Below are positions 28,102 to 36,715 of a stretch of 64,000 nt of DNA, piece by piece (position 1 is the stretch's first letter; each line of letters begins with the position of its first letter). The stretch spans positions 8,815 through 72,814 of the forward strand of contig JBBRRB010000029.1 in the NCBI GenBank assembly GCA_038225555.1, given 5' to 3'. This DNA comes from JANXQZ01 sp038225555. Lineage in GTDB: Bacteria > Acidobacteriota > Terriglobia > Bryobacterales > Bryobacteraceae. The position numbers and the translations under genes were made by a program. Under the pieces are notes generated by a model. The model was given only the letters and a program-made list of their open reading frames with translations, searched no databases and was not told the DNA's origin.

Positions 28102-28973
28102 TTGACCGCTCCCTGGGCTTGGTCGGCCGGATTACCTATCACCGCCACGAGCACGTCGGCGATGCTGGGCGTGCGCAGTTCGCCAAGGCCGGCGGCCTGC
28201 TGACGATCGAGATGATCGAACAGCAGGATACTGCGGCCGAACACCTGGCGCTCGTGAATCGCCTGGAACGCCCGTGCTGCAGCGAGATGCTCGGGATGCA
28301 CCATCACTTCCAGATAACGCGATTCGAATGTTTCCATGCTGCAATCGAGTATGATGCGGCCGTGGTTGATGAACATCAGATCGGTGAGGACATGCTGGAC
28401 CTCTTCCACCTGGTGCGTGGTCAACAGGATCGTGCGGCTGCCATCGAAATAGTCGTTCAGCAGGGAATCGTAGAACTGCTTGCGATACAGGATGTCCAGG
28501 CCCAGCGTCGGCTCGTCCAGCACCAGCAATTTCGCGTCAATGGCCATCACCAGAGCAAGGTGCAACTGGACCACCATGCCCTTGGACAATTCCCTGACTT
28601 TGCTGGCGCGCCTGATGCCGGTCCTGGCCAGAAAGCCTTCCGCCTTGGCGCGATCGAACCGCGGATGTACGCCGGCGACGTAATCGAGAGCCTGAGAGAC
28701 CCGCATCCAGCGCGGCAGCACGGCGATATCGGCGATGAAGCAGACATCGCGCATGAGTTGATCGAGCTCGGTCCAGGGGTCGTGCCCCAGCACCTTCAGT
28801 TCTCCCTGACATTGGGTCAGGCCGAGAATCGCGTTGAGCGCGGTGCTCTTGCCTGCGCCATTGGGACCGATGAGTCCGAGGATGCGGCCCTCGTCCACAT
28901 GCAGATCGATGCCATTCAGCGCTATGGTCGTGCCGAAGGATTTGCGCAGTCCCCGTGCTTCTATGACGGTCAT
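28098..28973 (-). CDS. ABC transporter ATP-binding protein
   Basis: A 291-residue ATPase subunit. Walker A is GPNGAGKST at about residue 37, the Q-loop region follows, and the signature is LSKGMVVQLHLALVM (a variant of LSGGQ). Walker B is LLVLDEPTLGLD and the H-loop is LLTTHQVEE. The C-terminal 75 residues are an extension typical of drug- or antimicrobial-exporter ATPases. It overlaps both neighbours by four bases: GntR regulator upstream, permease downstream. Confidence 0.94.
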   Translation of the reverse strand: MTVIEARGLRKSFGTTIALNGIDLHVDEGRILGLIGPNGAGKSTALNAILGLTQCQGELKVLGHDPWTELDQLMRDVCFIADIAVLPRWMRVSQALDYVAGVHPRFDRAKAEGFLARTGIRRASKVRELSKGMVVQLHLALVMAIDAKLLVLDEPTLGLDILYRKQFYDSLLNDYFDGSRTILLTTHQVEEVQHVLTDLMFINHGRIILDCSMETFESRYLEVMVHPEHLAAARAFQAIHERQVFGRSILLFDHLDRQQAAGLGELRTPSIADVLVAVIGNPADQAQGAVK

Positions 28974-29374
28974 GGCTTCGGCGCCTCCTCAACGTCCTTG
29001 CTCGACTTCGACGCCGGCTGGCGATTGGCGGCTGCCAACAGTTCTTCAGGTGTCAGACCGAGCCGCTGAATCGTTGCGAAAACCAGGGGCCATTGTTCCG
29101 CAAGGAACTTCTGGCGCTCCCCTTGCAGGAGCAGACCGCGAGCGCCGACATTGATGAACATTCCGCGGCCTCGCCTGCTCTCTACAAGCTGCTCGTCGAC
29201 CAGTTGCTGATAGCCCTTCAGAACCGTGAGCGGATTGACCCGATATTCGGCCGCGACACTGCGCACCGACGGCAGTGGATCGCCTTCGTTGAGCAACCCG
29301 TCGAGAATCATCGCGACGACTCGGTCGCGCAGCTGGCGGTAAATCGGCTGGCTGTCGTTCCACTCACGGTCCAT
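28970..29374 (-). CDS. GntR-family transcriptional regulator (YtrA type)
   Basis: A 134-residue regulator. The winged helix-turn-helix is clear: PIYRQLRDRVVAMILDGLLN, GDPLPSVRSVAAEYRVNPLT, VLKGYQQLVDEQLVESRRGR. The short C-terminal helical tail without a large ligand-binding domain is typical of the YtrA subfamily. That subfamily usually represses the ABC exporter genes encoded with it. It overlaps the ATPase gene start by four bases and starts 45 bp after the upstream secreted-protein gene. The inverted repeat at 30084-30105 is a candidate operator. Confidence 0.93.
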   Translation of the reverse strand: MDREWNDSQPIYRQLRDRVVAMILDGLLNEGDPLPSVRSVAAEYRVNPLTVLKGYQQLVDEQLVESRRGRGMFINVGARGLLLQGERQKFLAEQWPLVFATIQRLGLTPEELLAAANRQPASKSSKDVEEAPKP

Positions 29375-29418
29375 TAGGCCTCGGCGAGAATCCGCACCTC
29401 ATCCGAAATTCTGCGTGT

Positions 29419-29991
29419 TCAGTCCAACAGGTGCAGCTCGAAGTGCGCGTGCATCGGCTTGTCACCCGGCATCATGAACGTCCAGTCCTCTGTGTGATGG
29501 GTGGCGTCGACGTAGGTGAACACGGAGTGCTGCATGTACCCAGTTTTCGTGCTGCTGCCAGAGATGTCCGCAAAGGTGAACTCCACGGTTTTGCCGTCGG
29601 GTGACATCTTGCCGGTCATGTGCGGCCGGTTACCCGCGTCACAATAGTGCACCAAGTTGAGCTGCTCGCCATCCACATAAAACATGGTAACGGGATGGTC
29701 GAACTTGGCCGGGTCCAACGGCGTGTTTGCCTCCTGAAATTCGTGCACCACCGCGTTTCCTCTGGAAGTCACCCGGAGAGACAGGTGCATTTTGCCGCCG
29801 TTCATCTTGGGCGCTTCCGCGACTGTTACGGAGCCTTCCCACTCTCCCGCAAATGTCTTTATGACGTTGAACGCCTTTCGCGCTTCAGACGGCGCCGGTT
29901 TGTCGACGGACGTGTGGTCGTGAGACTGAGCGAAAGCCAGGGTCGAAAACGACACCAGAACAACGGACCACATCAAACGAAAAGACTTCAT
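29419..29991 (-). CDS. Secreted DUF1579-like protein
   Basis: A 190-residue exported protein with a signal peptide (LMWSVVLVSFSTLAFAQ) followed by a short His-rich stretch (SHDHTS). The body is a lipocalin-like beta-structure: FAGEWEGSVTVAEAP, SRGNAVVHEFQEANT, VTMFYVDGEQLNLVHYCDAG, KTGYMQHSVFTYVDATHHTE. This matches the DUF1579/DUF1579-like family of unknown function. It appears to be the first gene of the GntR/ABC operon, and the palindrome upstream probably regulates it. Confidence 0.85.
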   Translation of the reverse strand: MKSFRLMWSVVLVSFSTLAFAQSHDHTSVDKPAPSEARKAFNVIKTFAGEWEGSVTVAEAPKMNGGKMHLSLRVTSRGNAVVHEFQEANTPLDPAKFDHPVTMFYVDGEQLNLVHYCDAGNRPHMTGKMSPDGKTVEFTFADISGSSTKTGYMQHSVFTYVDATHHTEDWTFMMPGDKPMHAHFELHLLD

Positions 29992-30083
29992 GGTTAATTC
30001 TCCTTAGATTACTTTCTAGCTCCCGGACCGGAGTTACTCGCGCATGTAAGCGATTCAGCTCCAATTCGAAAGAGGTTTACTGT

Positions 30084-30105
30084 TGTAGTGAACCATAACA
30101 CTACA
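30084..30105. promoter_or_regulatory. Inverted repeat, candidate GntR (YtrA-type) operator
   Basis: TGTAGTG (30084-30090) and its exact complement CACTACA (30099-30105) are separated by 8 bp. The site lies 93 bp upstream of the first gene of the regulator/ABC operon. A spaced palindrome at a promoter is what a dimeric YtrA-type repressor would need. The link to this regulator is inference; a BlaI/MecI-type repressor could use a similar site. Confidence 0.5.
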
Positions 30106-30389
30106 TGACGCGTCAAGCTCTTTTCTTTTATTTTTCGCTACGACTCCCGGTCTGCATTGGCCATCCGTGCAGTATTACGGACCCCCGGCGTAAATCGGCC
30201 TGTTCGAGAGTGCGCATAACGGCCCCGACAGATGTTTCAACAAGAGATCGTCACTGGCGCGATTCGCCAAGAAACACTGCGCTCGGGGAGCCACTTCTCG
30301 CCTGCTTCGGGCTTGCTCCGCTTTCTGGTTAACAGAGGACAGCCGAAACGCGCCAATTGGCCAACAGCCCACGAAGGCCGACTCTCTTC

Positions 30390-32704
30390 AGAGGTGGGAC
30401 TTGGAGGAGATGACGATCACTCCGATTCGCGATTCGTGCGTCGATATTGTCCGCTACATCGCCCTTAAGCAGGACGTGACCGAACGCCGGGCCGCCGAAG
30501 AATCCCAGCGGCTCCTCGCCGCCATCGTGGTGTCGTCCGACGATGCCACCATCGGCAAGACCCTCGACGGGACGATCCAGAGCTGGAACAACGGCGCCGA
30601 AGCAATCTATGGGTACCACGCCCATGAGGTGATTGGGAAATCCATCTTAATCCTATTGCCACTCGGGCGGCACGACGAGTTAACCGACATTCTAGGCAAC
30701 GTGATGGCCGGAGAAAGCCGGTCTCACTTCGAGACCATCCGGCTGACGAAGGAAGGACTGGAATCAATGTTTCGTTCACCATTTCTCCGATCCGGAACAA
30801 CCTGGGAATCATCGTGGGGGCGTCCACTGCCGCCCGTGACATTACCGAAAGGCTCGGGCGGAGCGAGCGGTACGTGACAGCGGAGAACAGTTCAGGGCCG
30901 CATTCGAGGATGCCCCGTTCGGCATCTGCCTGAGCGCATCCGACGGACGGCTCCTGAGGGTGAACCAAACGATCTGCGGAATGCTGGGTTATACCAGCCA
31001 GGAGTTGCTCGCCGGGGATTGGCCGGCTCTAACCCACCCCGATGACCTGGGCCTCTCCCAAGAGGCGGCCGGGCAACTGCTACGCGACTCTCTCCCATTC
31101 GTGGAACTGGAAAGGCGCTACATTCACCGGAAAGGGCACCCAATCTGGGCTCGCGTGAGGATGTCTCAGGTCAGAGACGACCACGGCGAACCCTTGTATC
31201 TGATCACCCACAGCGAAGACATTACCGAGCGCAAGCGAGGAGAGGAAGCCGCCACGGCGCGCGAGCAGCCGTATCAAGCTCTGTTCAACAGCTGCAATGA
31301 CGCCGTGTTTGTCGTCGGGCTCGGAGAAGACGGGCTCTTGACCAACTTCCTTCAGGTGAACGATGCAGCCTGCCAACGCCTGCGCTACACCCGGGACGAA
31401 TTGCTGGAACGGTCGTTTCCCGACGTCGACCCGGCCCAAACGCCGGGCTCATTCTCTCCGATTCCGGACCGTCTGCTCGCCGGAGGTCAGTTTCTCCTGG
31501 AGACGGAGCACGTTGCTAAGGATGGCCGCAGGATACCCACGGAGATGAACTTGAGGCTGATCCTTTTGGACGGCCGGCGGATGCTGATGTTCATTGCCCG
31601 CCACACCACCGAGCGTAAGAGATTCGAAGAAGTCCAGCGAGCCACCGAGCACCGCTACCGGCGCTATGTGGAGCGCAACGCCGGGTTTCTACCCAGTACA
31701 TTGGATGGAGTCTCGAACACTCACCAACTACGAAATACGTTTTAAACGTAAAAGACGGCACTCCGCTGTGGGCTCTGATGAACGCGACATTGGTGCAGGG
31801 CGGGGACCAAGCGAGCTGGACCGAGATAACAGCGATTGATATCAGCGAGCGCAAACTGGCCGAGGATGCCATGCGGGAGAGTGAAGAGCGCTTCCGCATC
31901 ATGGCAGACGATTGCCCAACGATGATGTGGGTAACCGATGCCGAAGGCGGAAACCAATTTGTTCATCGAACCTACCGCGAATTCTTCGGTAGATCATACG
32001 AAGAAGTTGAGGGCCGCGGGTGGCAGCCGCTGATTCACCCGGACGATTCACCGGCATACCTCGCCGCATTCCACAGCGCGGTGGCAGGGCAGACGGCGTT
32101 CCGAGCCGAAGCCCGCGTCCGGCGTGCCGATGGCGAGTGGCGGTGGATCGACTCCTACGCGGAGCCGCGCCTGTCGCTGCTGGGCGAGTTCCTGGGTCAC
32201 GGCGGAATCAGTACGGACATCACCTATCACAAGCAAGCGGAACAAGCCATACACGATTTCCAAGAGTTGGCTCAATCCACGGTCGATGCACTTCCTTCCC
32301 ACGTATGTGTGTTGAACGAGGCCGGTACGATCATAGCGGTAAACCAGACCTGGACGGATTTTGGGGAAGCCAATGGGAGAGTGGACTCTGACGAGGTCCG
32401 GCTCGAGGCTTTGGGTCAGGGCGGCTTCGGCGAGGGAGCCGACTACTTGGGGGTATGCGACGGGGCGGTCGGCCCGGATGCCGCGGAAGCCGCTGAATTC
32501 GCCGCCGGGATAAGGGCAGTCCTGCGAGGTAAACGCGAGCACTTTTCGCTGGAGTATCCATGCCATTCACCTGGCGAACAGCGGTGGTTCATGGGGCAAA
32601 GTCACGCGATTCATGAGCAATCGCCTTCCCCTGATTCTGTTCCAGCACGTTAACATCACCGGGCACAAACAGGTTGAGGAAGCCTTGCGCGCAGCCAAAA
32701 CAAA
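30390..32704 (+). pseudogene. Relic of a multi-PAS sensor protein
   Basis: At least four PAS/PAC modules are readable but spread over different frames. Frame 1 (from about 30390) has ALKQDVTERRAAEESQRLLA and GTIQSWNNGAEAIYGYHAHE. A shift near 30765 leads to VSFTISPIRNNLGIIVGAST in another frame. Another change leads to NQTICGMLGYTSQELLAGDW and IWARVRMSQVRDDHGEPLYL. A further break near 31735 precedes MWVTDAEGGNQFVHRTYREF, and a last one near 32590. The start lies within a PAS module and no histidine-kinase, GGDEF or response-regulator domain follows, so both ends are missing. Confidence 0.85.
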
Positions 32705-33587
32705 ACGGCTGACGCTCCTGGCTGACGGCTGGGTTTTGATCACTGGAGACTGTTCGGCTGATTTTCATGCCGCAAAGGCAAGTCTTTGATTCCCGCACTG
32801 GTATGTTCAGTTTTACCGGCCTTACAACCAACAAGTGCGGTGAAATAAGCAGAGCGACCTTGCTCACTGACGGCAAAATCTTGTTTGTCGCTGACGACGA
32901 AAACGAGGGTGTCCCAGCGGACGCAGAACTGTACGAACCGGTAGCCGGAACCTTCAACAGCCTTGGACACACGATCAAGCCGCACAAGTTCTCCACAGCT
33001 GCACTGATTCCGGATGCAACGGTCCTTATCACCGGCGGCCAATTGCCGGGAGGCAACGGCGACCCGAGCACCGAAATCTACACGTCCACCACTGGAACGT
33101 TCGCCCTTACCAGAAAGATGAATACAGGGCGGCACTACCACACAGCTACGTTGCTTCCGGACGGCTCGGTTTGGTCGTCGGCGGCTACAGCCTATACCCT
33201 GGAAGGACTGCCAGCGCTGAAATCTATCGTCCAAGTGTGTTGATGCCCCCTCCTGCGCTCTTCTCGCTTTCGGGCGATGGGCGCGGCCAAGGTGCCATCC
33301 TGTTTGCTGGAACATCTCAGATCGCTTCGCCTGATAACCCCGCCGCTGCCTGAGAAGCGTTGGAGATTTACCTCGCCGGGTTGATGGACGGGAGTGTAAT
33401 CCCGCCGCAAGTATCGATTGGTGGCCGCATCGCCGAGGTTCTACGGTTCGGGAATACGCCGGGATTTGCGGCTCTGAACCAGGTCAACGTCCGGGTGCCG
33501 AGCGGCGTTACGCCAGGTAGCGCCGTCCCCGTGCGCTTGAACTACATCGGGCGGTCAAGTAACGATGTAACGGTAGGCGTGAAGTGA
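32705..33587 (+). pseudogene. Relic of a kelch-repeat protein with TIGR03437 C-terminus
   Basis: Kelch-like blades can be read: RLTLLADGWVLITGDCSADF, then after a frame change YEPVAGTFNSLGHTIKPHKF and ALIPDATVLITGGQLPGGNG. Another shift near 33170 gives VVGGYSLYPGRTASAEIYRP. An in-frame TGA at 33351-33353 interrupts the TIGR03437 domain, which resumes as LEIYLAGLMDGSVIPPQVSI and ends VPVRLNYIGRSSNDVTVGVK. An intact version would be a secreted surface protein. The 5' end is fused directly to the PAS relic. Confidence 0.85.
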
Positions 33588-33601
33588 CGATTGAAAGGAA
33601 C

Positions 33602-33690
33602 GTGAAAGTCAGTTTTGTTCTTTCGTTTTTCTTGTTGGGTGTAGCTTGCCAGGATTCAATTGCGCTGGCACAATCCCCGGGCGCAGTACG
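33602..33690 (+). pseudogene. Truncated signal-peptide fragment of a lost gene
   Basis: A GTG-initiated frame gives VKVSFVLSFFLLGVACQDSI followed by ALAQSPG, a convincing export signal. It merges with ISKra4-type transposase sequence soon after, which suggests that the transposon truncated the gene. It overlaps the end of the kelch relic only if the earlier GTG at 33584 is used. Confidence 0.4.
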
Positions 33691-34377
33691 TCAGAAATTT
33701 GTCACCCAGCGTGGTATCGCCCGCACTCGCGGTTGCTCTCGCTTTCGGGCGGTGGCCGCGGAGGCTAATGAAATCGCAGGGCCTGCAGGACCGTCAGCAG
33801 GTTGTGTTTATGTCAGACGGCCGTGAGAATGTGCGGCGGGTGCAGGAGTACGTGCAGCCCGGCAGAGAGCATTGGATCGATTGGTTCCACATCACGATGC
33901 GGGTGACAGTTCTCCAGCAGCAGACCAAACCCTGATGGCGGAAGCCGGGCGAGCTGAAACTGGTGCAGCGATAGGCAAACGGATCGACAGCGTGAAGCAT
34001 TTGATATGGCACGGCAATGTGGCCGAGGCACTGGATCGACTGAACGACTTGCTGCTAGATCTGAGCCAAATCCGAGCCCATTCCGCAGCAGCTGAAAAGT
34101 TGGCGTGCGGAATGACGGAGTTCGAAATCCACATTCGCAACAACCGGGAATTCATTCCGACTTTGGGGAGCGCTACCGCCAAGAGGAGACCTTCACTACG
34201 GCTTTTGTGGAATCGACCATCAATCAAGTGGTGAGCCGACGCTTCGTTAACAAGCCGATGACGTGGACGCTACGCGGTGCACGCCTGCTACTGCAAACGC
34301 GAACCAAGGTGCTGAACAACGAACTGGAGATTGTTTTCCGGAGTTGGTATCCGCAATTCCGCCCTGCGGCAAAAGTG
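33690..34377 (+). pseudogene. ISKra4-family transposase relic, interrupted by an IS1595-type element
   Basis: Three frames together give the C-terminal half of an ISKra4-type transposase. Frame one has VVFMSDGRENVRRVQEYVQP and HWIDWFHITMRVTVLQQQTK. Frame two has RIDSVKHLIWHGNVAEALDR and EFEIHIRNNREFIPTL. Frame three has GERYRQEETFTTAFVESTIN, then VVSRRFVNKPMTWTLRGARL and RSWYPQFRPAAKV. The coding sequence is cut at 34377 by the IS1595-type insertion. Removing that element restores FRPAAKVA and a TGA at 36061-36063. At least two frameshifts predate or accompany this. Confidence 0.85.
34370..34377. repeat. Left target-site duplication of the IS1595-type element
   Basis: CAAAAGTG, repeated exactly at 36050-36057. 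Eight base pairs is the usual duplication length for the IS1595 family. Confidence 0.8.
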
Positions 34378-34404
34378 GATGAAAATATACTTGACGCATC
34401 AAGC
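34378..34404 (+). repeat. Left terminal inverted repeat of the IS1595-type element
   Basis: It begins GATGAAAATATACTTGAC and ends CATCAAGC. 22 of 27 positions match the complement of the right end. Confidence 0.75.
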
Positions 34405-34478
34405 CCGAGTGCTGTAACATTTTATCGGTGTTGCCGCCTCGATGTAGTTGGTGGCGAATGAGCATCTTTGGAGCCACT

Positions 34479-34838
34479 ATGAACTATGAAATAGGCAGGA
34501 TGAAACTGGAATAACTCGCAGGTTATTTCCGCGATGGGAAGATTAACTTAATACGACCTTTCCAGAGAGGTCGGGTTTGGCCATTGACTCTTCGAAAGAA
34601 ACTTCTTGAGAACGTCATACAAGGGAAGCCGATCCCTGCTATTTTTATCTACAAAGAAGAGTATGGTAGTAAAAACTCGTATAACATTTTGGACGGCAAG
34701 CAACGTGGCAAAGAAAAGACGCCCAGGTCCGTGGCTAAGGACTTTAAGGAATATATGGACCTATCATCTAAACCAACGCACCCAGGAAGAAGACAGACTA
34801 GGCAAAAACTATTCGCTGGTCTGATCGACACTTTATAA
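34479..34838 (+). pseudogene. Decayed DUF262 (GmrSD-like N-terminal) passenger gene
   Basis: From ATG 34479 the frame reads MNYEIGRMKLE, meets TAA at 34512-34514, and continues in the same frame as LAGYFRDGKINLIRPFQRGR then VWPLTLRKKLLENVIQGKPI and NILDGKQR. INLxRPFQRGxVW, GKPIPAIFIYKE and NILDGKQR are the hallmark motifs of DUF262 nuclease-like domains. After DGKQR the match stops and the frame ends at 34838, so the gene has lost its remainder. Some DUF262 proteins act in defence against modified DNA; as an IS passenger its role is unknown. Confidence 0.7.
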
Positions 34839-34857
34839 TCTTGCATGGAGGAGAATT

Positions 34858-35037
34858 ATGAAACACTCAACCGAATACAATGCATTCACGAACTTAGTGG
34901 ACCGCGTGTTAGTAGTTCCCAAAGACGAAATACTCCGCAGGGAAGCGGAGTACCAGAAACAATCAAAAGCGAACCCGCGAAAACGTGGACCAAAGCGGAA
35001 GGTCAAACCTTCCGCTTCCCCCGCCCCTGCCGCTTAA
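34858..35037 (+). CDS. Small basic passenger protein of the IS1595-type element (59 aa)
   Basis: ATG 34858 is preceded by GGAGGAG at ideal spacing. The protein starts MKHSTEYNAFTNLVDRVLVV, has a central helical part (PKDEILRREAEYQKQSKANP), and ends in a basic, Pro/Ala-rich tail (RKRGPKRKVKPSASPAPAA). Similar small proteins with 'FTxLVDRVLxVP' and 'RGPKRKVK' are commonly seen next to IS1595 transposases in soil bacteria, from memory. The frame is intact while the neighbouring genes are broken. Possible roles are DNA binding or transposition control, but neither is shown. Confidence 0.75.
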   Translation: MKHSTEYNAFTNLVDRVLVVPKDEILRREAEYQKQSKANPRKRGPKRKVKPSASPAPAA

Positions 35038-35055
35038 GCCGGGACCCCTCGTTCT

Positions 35056-36004
35056 TTATCTTCGTTCGCTGTGAGGTTCGCATATGTGAGTCGCTTGCCG
35101 ACTAACTGAGAGCAAAGCAGGCTGAAGCGTTCCCCGTCGTTCATGTCCCTTCCGATTGTTGAAGCGGAACGCCTGTTCATCAACGTAGCGGAACGAGTGG
35201 AAAGGTTCGACCGAAACATCAGTTCCGTTGAGACCGCGCTTGAAGAGACTCCAAAAATTCTCGCTTCCGTTCGTGTGTACATTCCCGTCCACGTAGGCTA
35301 CAGCGTGGTCACTCACTTGATGCTCAAACTCATTAAGCCCGTCATACGACTTCGGAGAGTCGCTATAGAGTAGAGCCCGGCTGAACGTTATCGCGTACCA
35401 GATCGTACAACGCCTTCTTACGGCGGTTGTTGACCACGCGGGCGCGTACCCTGCCGACGCGCATTGCCTTGCTTCCTGGTCCACGAGCATGGATCTTTTC
35501 GGCTCTCTTGTCCGCGTGCATGTTCCGCGCCTTGCCGCCGATGAAAGTCTCATCAACTTCCACTTCGCCGCCCAACATGCGGCCAGTCTCGTTATCCTGC
35601 ATAGCAAGCCTAACGCGGTGAAGCATGAACCATGCCGTCTTCTGAGTGACGCCGATAGCGCGGTGGATCTCCCAAGTGGAAACGCCATTCTTGCAACTAG
35701 CGATCTGCCAGAGAACCGGAAGCCATTTATCCAAACCAAGCGGAGAGTCTTCGAAGATTGTTCCAGTCTTGATGCTGAATTGGGCGCGATCATGCCGTGT
35801 CTTGCACTGCCAGATGCGACGGGAAGCTACAAAACCAACCTTATCCGATCCGCAATTAGGACACTTCACAACGCCATCTTTCCAGCGCCTAGCCGCCAAG
35901 TAGTGAAGGCAGTTATCAGGGTTCGAAAAGTAAACCACCGCTTCTTGAAGGGTATTAGGATCGGCGGTTTGCGTTGCGCTAAGGGCGGTCAAATCGGTTG
36001 CCAT
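35056..36004 (-). pseudogene. IS1595-family (ISXO2-like) transposase with one frameshift
   Basis: The N-terminal part (ATG 36004) has the zinc ribbon VKCPNCGSDKVGF with RRIWQCKTRHDRAQFSIKTG, then GTIFEDSPLGLDKWLPVLWQ. The catalytic domain starts with the first Asp in GGEVEVDETFIGGKARNMHA. The frame ends at TAG near 35363 (VQPGSTL). Downstream coding continues in another frame as LYSDSPKSYDGLNEFEHQVS, then HTNGSENFWSLFKRGLNGT with the last acidic residue and YVDEQAFRFNNRK. Restoring one base near 35372 would join them. IS1595 is not known to use programmed frameshifting here, so loss of function is most likely. Confidence 0.88.
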
Positions 36005-36022
36005 AATTCAATCCTACAGGAA

Positions 36023-36049
36023 GCCTGATGTGTCAAGTATATGTTTACC
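36023..36049 (-). repeat. Right terminal inverted repeat of the IS1595-type element
   Basis: On the minus strand it begins GGTAAACATATACTTGAC and ends CATCAGGC, matching the left end at 22 of 27 positions. Confidence 0.75.
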
Positions 36050-36057
36050 CAAAAGTG
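36050..36057. repeat. Right target-site duplication of the IS1595-type element
   Basis: CAAAAGTG, identical to 34370-34377. The next codons (GCC TGA) complete the interrupted ISKra4 transposase frame. Confidence 0.8.
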
Positions 36058-36173
36058 GCCTGACCCCCGACGTTGTGCTGCACTCCATTTTTCGGCCTAG
36101 CGGTGAACGCCGGAACCCTTCCCGCCAGCAACGCAGTGCGCGATAGATCCTAAAGTGAATCCGAAATGTAGAG

Positions 36174-36257
36174 CTAGTGTCCTGAGTTGGTAATCCGTTC
36201 ACAAAGTCGCTGAACCTTGCCGAGGATGAGATCGGCGTCTGCGGTCCGGACGAAGGG
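36174..36257 (-). pseudogene. C-terminal fragment of an IS630-type transposase
   Basis: The minus strand reads PFVRTADADLILGKVQRL then CERITNSGH and a TAG stop at 36174. 'PFxWTxxADxIL..VxR......NSGH' is the usual C-terminus of IS630-family transposases. A stop codon precedes the fragment, and no more of the gene is recognised. Confidence 0.6.
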
Positions 36258-36471
36258 TTACTGAACGACCTCTTTGATGGAAGTCCACGCGGGGCGCTGA
36301 AAAGTATTATCTTCCATGCTTCCGCCGTAGATTAGCATAGGCTACCGCGAGTAGACCCGCCGAGTACCCAGATCCGGGCGCACTAGAGTTTCATACACAG
36401 CGCCCGGGGCACGCTCTGGCTACCCGGATGACCCCTCATTTCCGCTCCCACTTGCGCTACCTTAACAACAA
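36258..36471. other. Short gap with no recognised feature
   Basis: Nothing convincing lies between the IS630 fragment and the tRNA terminator. It is probably the junction between accessory and core DNA. Confidence 0.4.
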
Positions 36472-36493
36472 AAGCGACCCCGGAGGGTCGCTT
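36472..36493 (-). terminator. Rho-independent terminator of the tRNA-Leu gene
   Basis: A 9-bp stem (AAGCGACCC, 36472-36480, and GGGTCGCTT, 36485-36493) encloses a 4-base loop. On the minus strand it is followed by TTTTGTTGTT. It begins 30 bp after the tRNA 3' end. Confidence 0.85.
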
Positions 36494-36522
36494 CATGACC
36501 GCAACTTATGGATGGATCTTAT

Positions 36523-36609
36523 TGGTGCGGATGAGAGGACTTGAACCTCCACGAAGTTTCCCCCACTAGAACCTGAATCTAGCGCGTCTGCCAATTCCGC
36601 CACATCCGC
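36523..36609 (-). tRNA. tRNA-Leu (anticodon CAG)
   Basis: On the minus strand the gene begins GCGGATGTGGCGGAATTGGC and ends with the acceptor complement CATCCGC, discriminator A and an encoded CCA. The anticodon arm is CTAGA-TTCAGGT-TCTAG, giving anticodon CAG, which reads CUG codons. A long variable arm (TGGGGGAAACTTCGTG) fits a class II leucine tRNA. The T-arm is GAGGTTCAAGTCCTC. The accessory region lies on its 3' side. Confidence 0.95.
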
Positions 36610-36715
36610 TTGTGGACCGATGCCTGTAACGGCATCCACATCAGAAGAATATCACGCCAGCGCCCGTCACGACAACCGTTCGTCTTGTCTGCTCCCAGTT
36701 CATGAGGCTCCCGTT

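Larger units (their letters stand above)
34378..36049. mobile_element. IS1595-family insertion sequence with passenger genes (about 1.67 kb)
   Basis: The element is bounded by the 8-bp duplication CAAAAGTG. Its 27-bp imperfect terminal inverted repeats (34378-34404 and 36023-36049) match at 22 positions and share the core ATATACTTGAC. Inside are a decayed DUF262-type gene and a 59-residue ORF on the plus strand, and a frameshifted transposase on the minus strand starting 19 bp inside the right repeat. The element sits in the last codons of an ISKra4-type transposase. Because of the transposase frameshift it is probably no longer autonomous. Confidence 0.85.

Noticed and set aside
28089..29069. 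A 326-residue open frame opposite the ABC ATPase gene
   Set aside because: The opposite strand has all ABC ATPase motifs and coupled neighbours, so this is an antisense shadow.
24019..36609. Duplicate of the tRNA-Leu 3' end as attachment site at the left edge
   Set aside because: By eye no copy of the tRNA end was found near 24 kb; the island idea stays only as inference.
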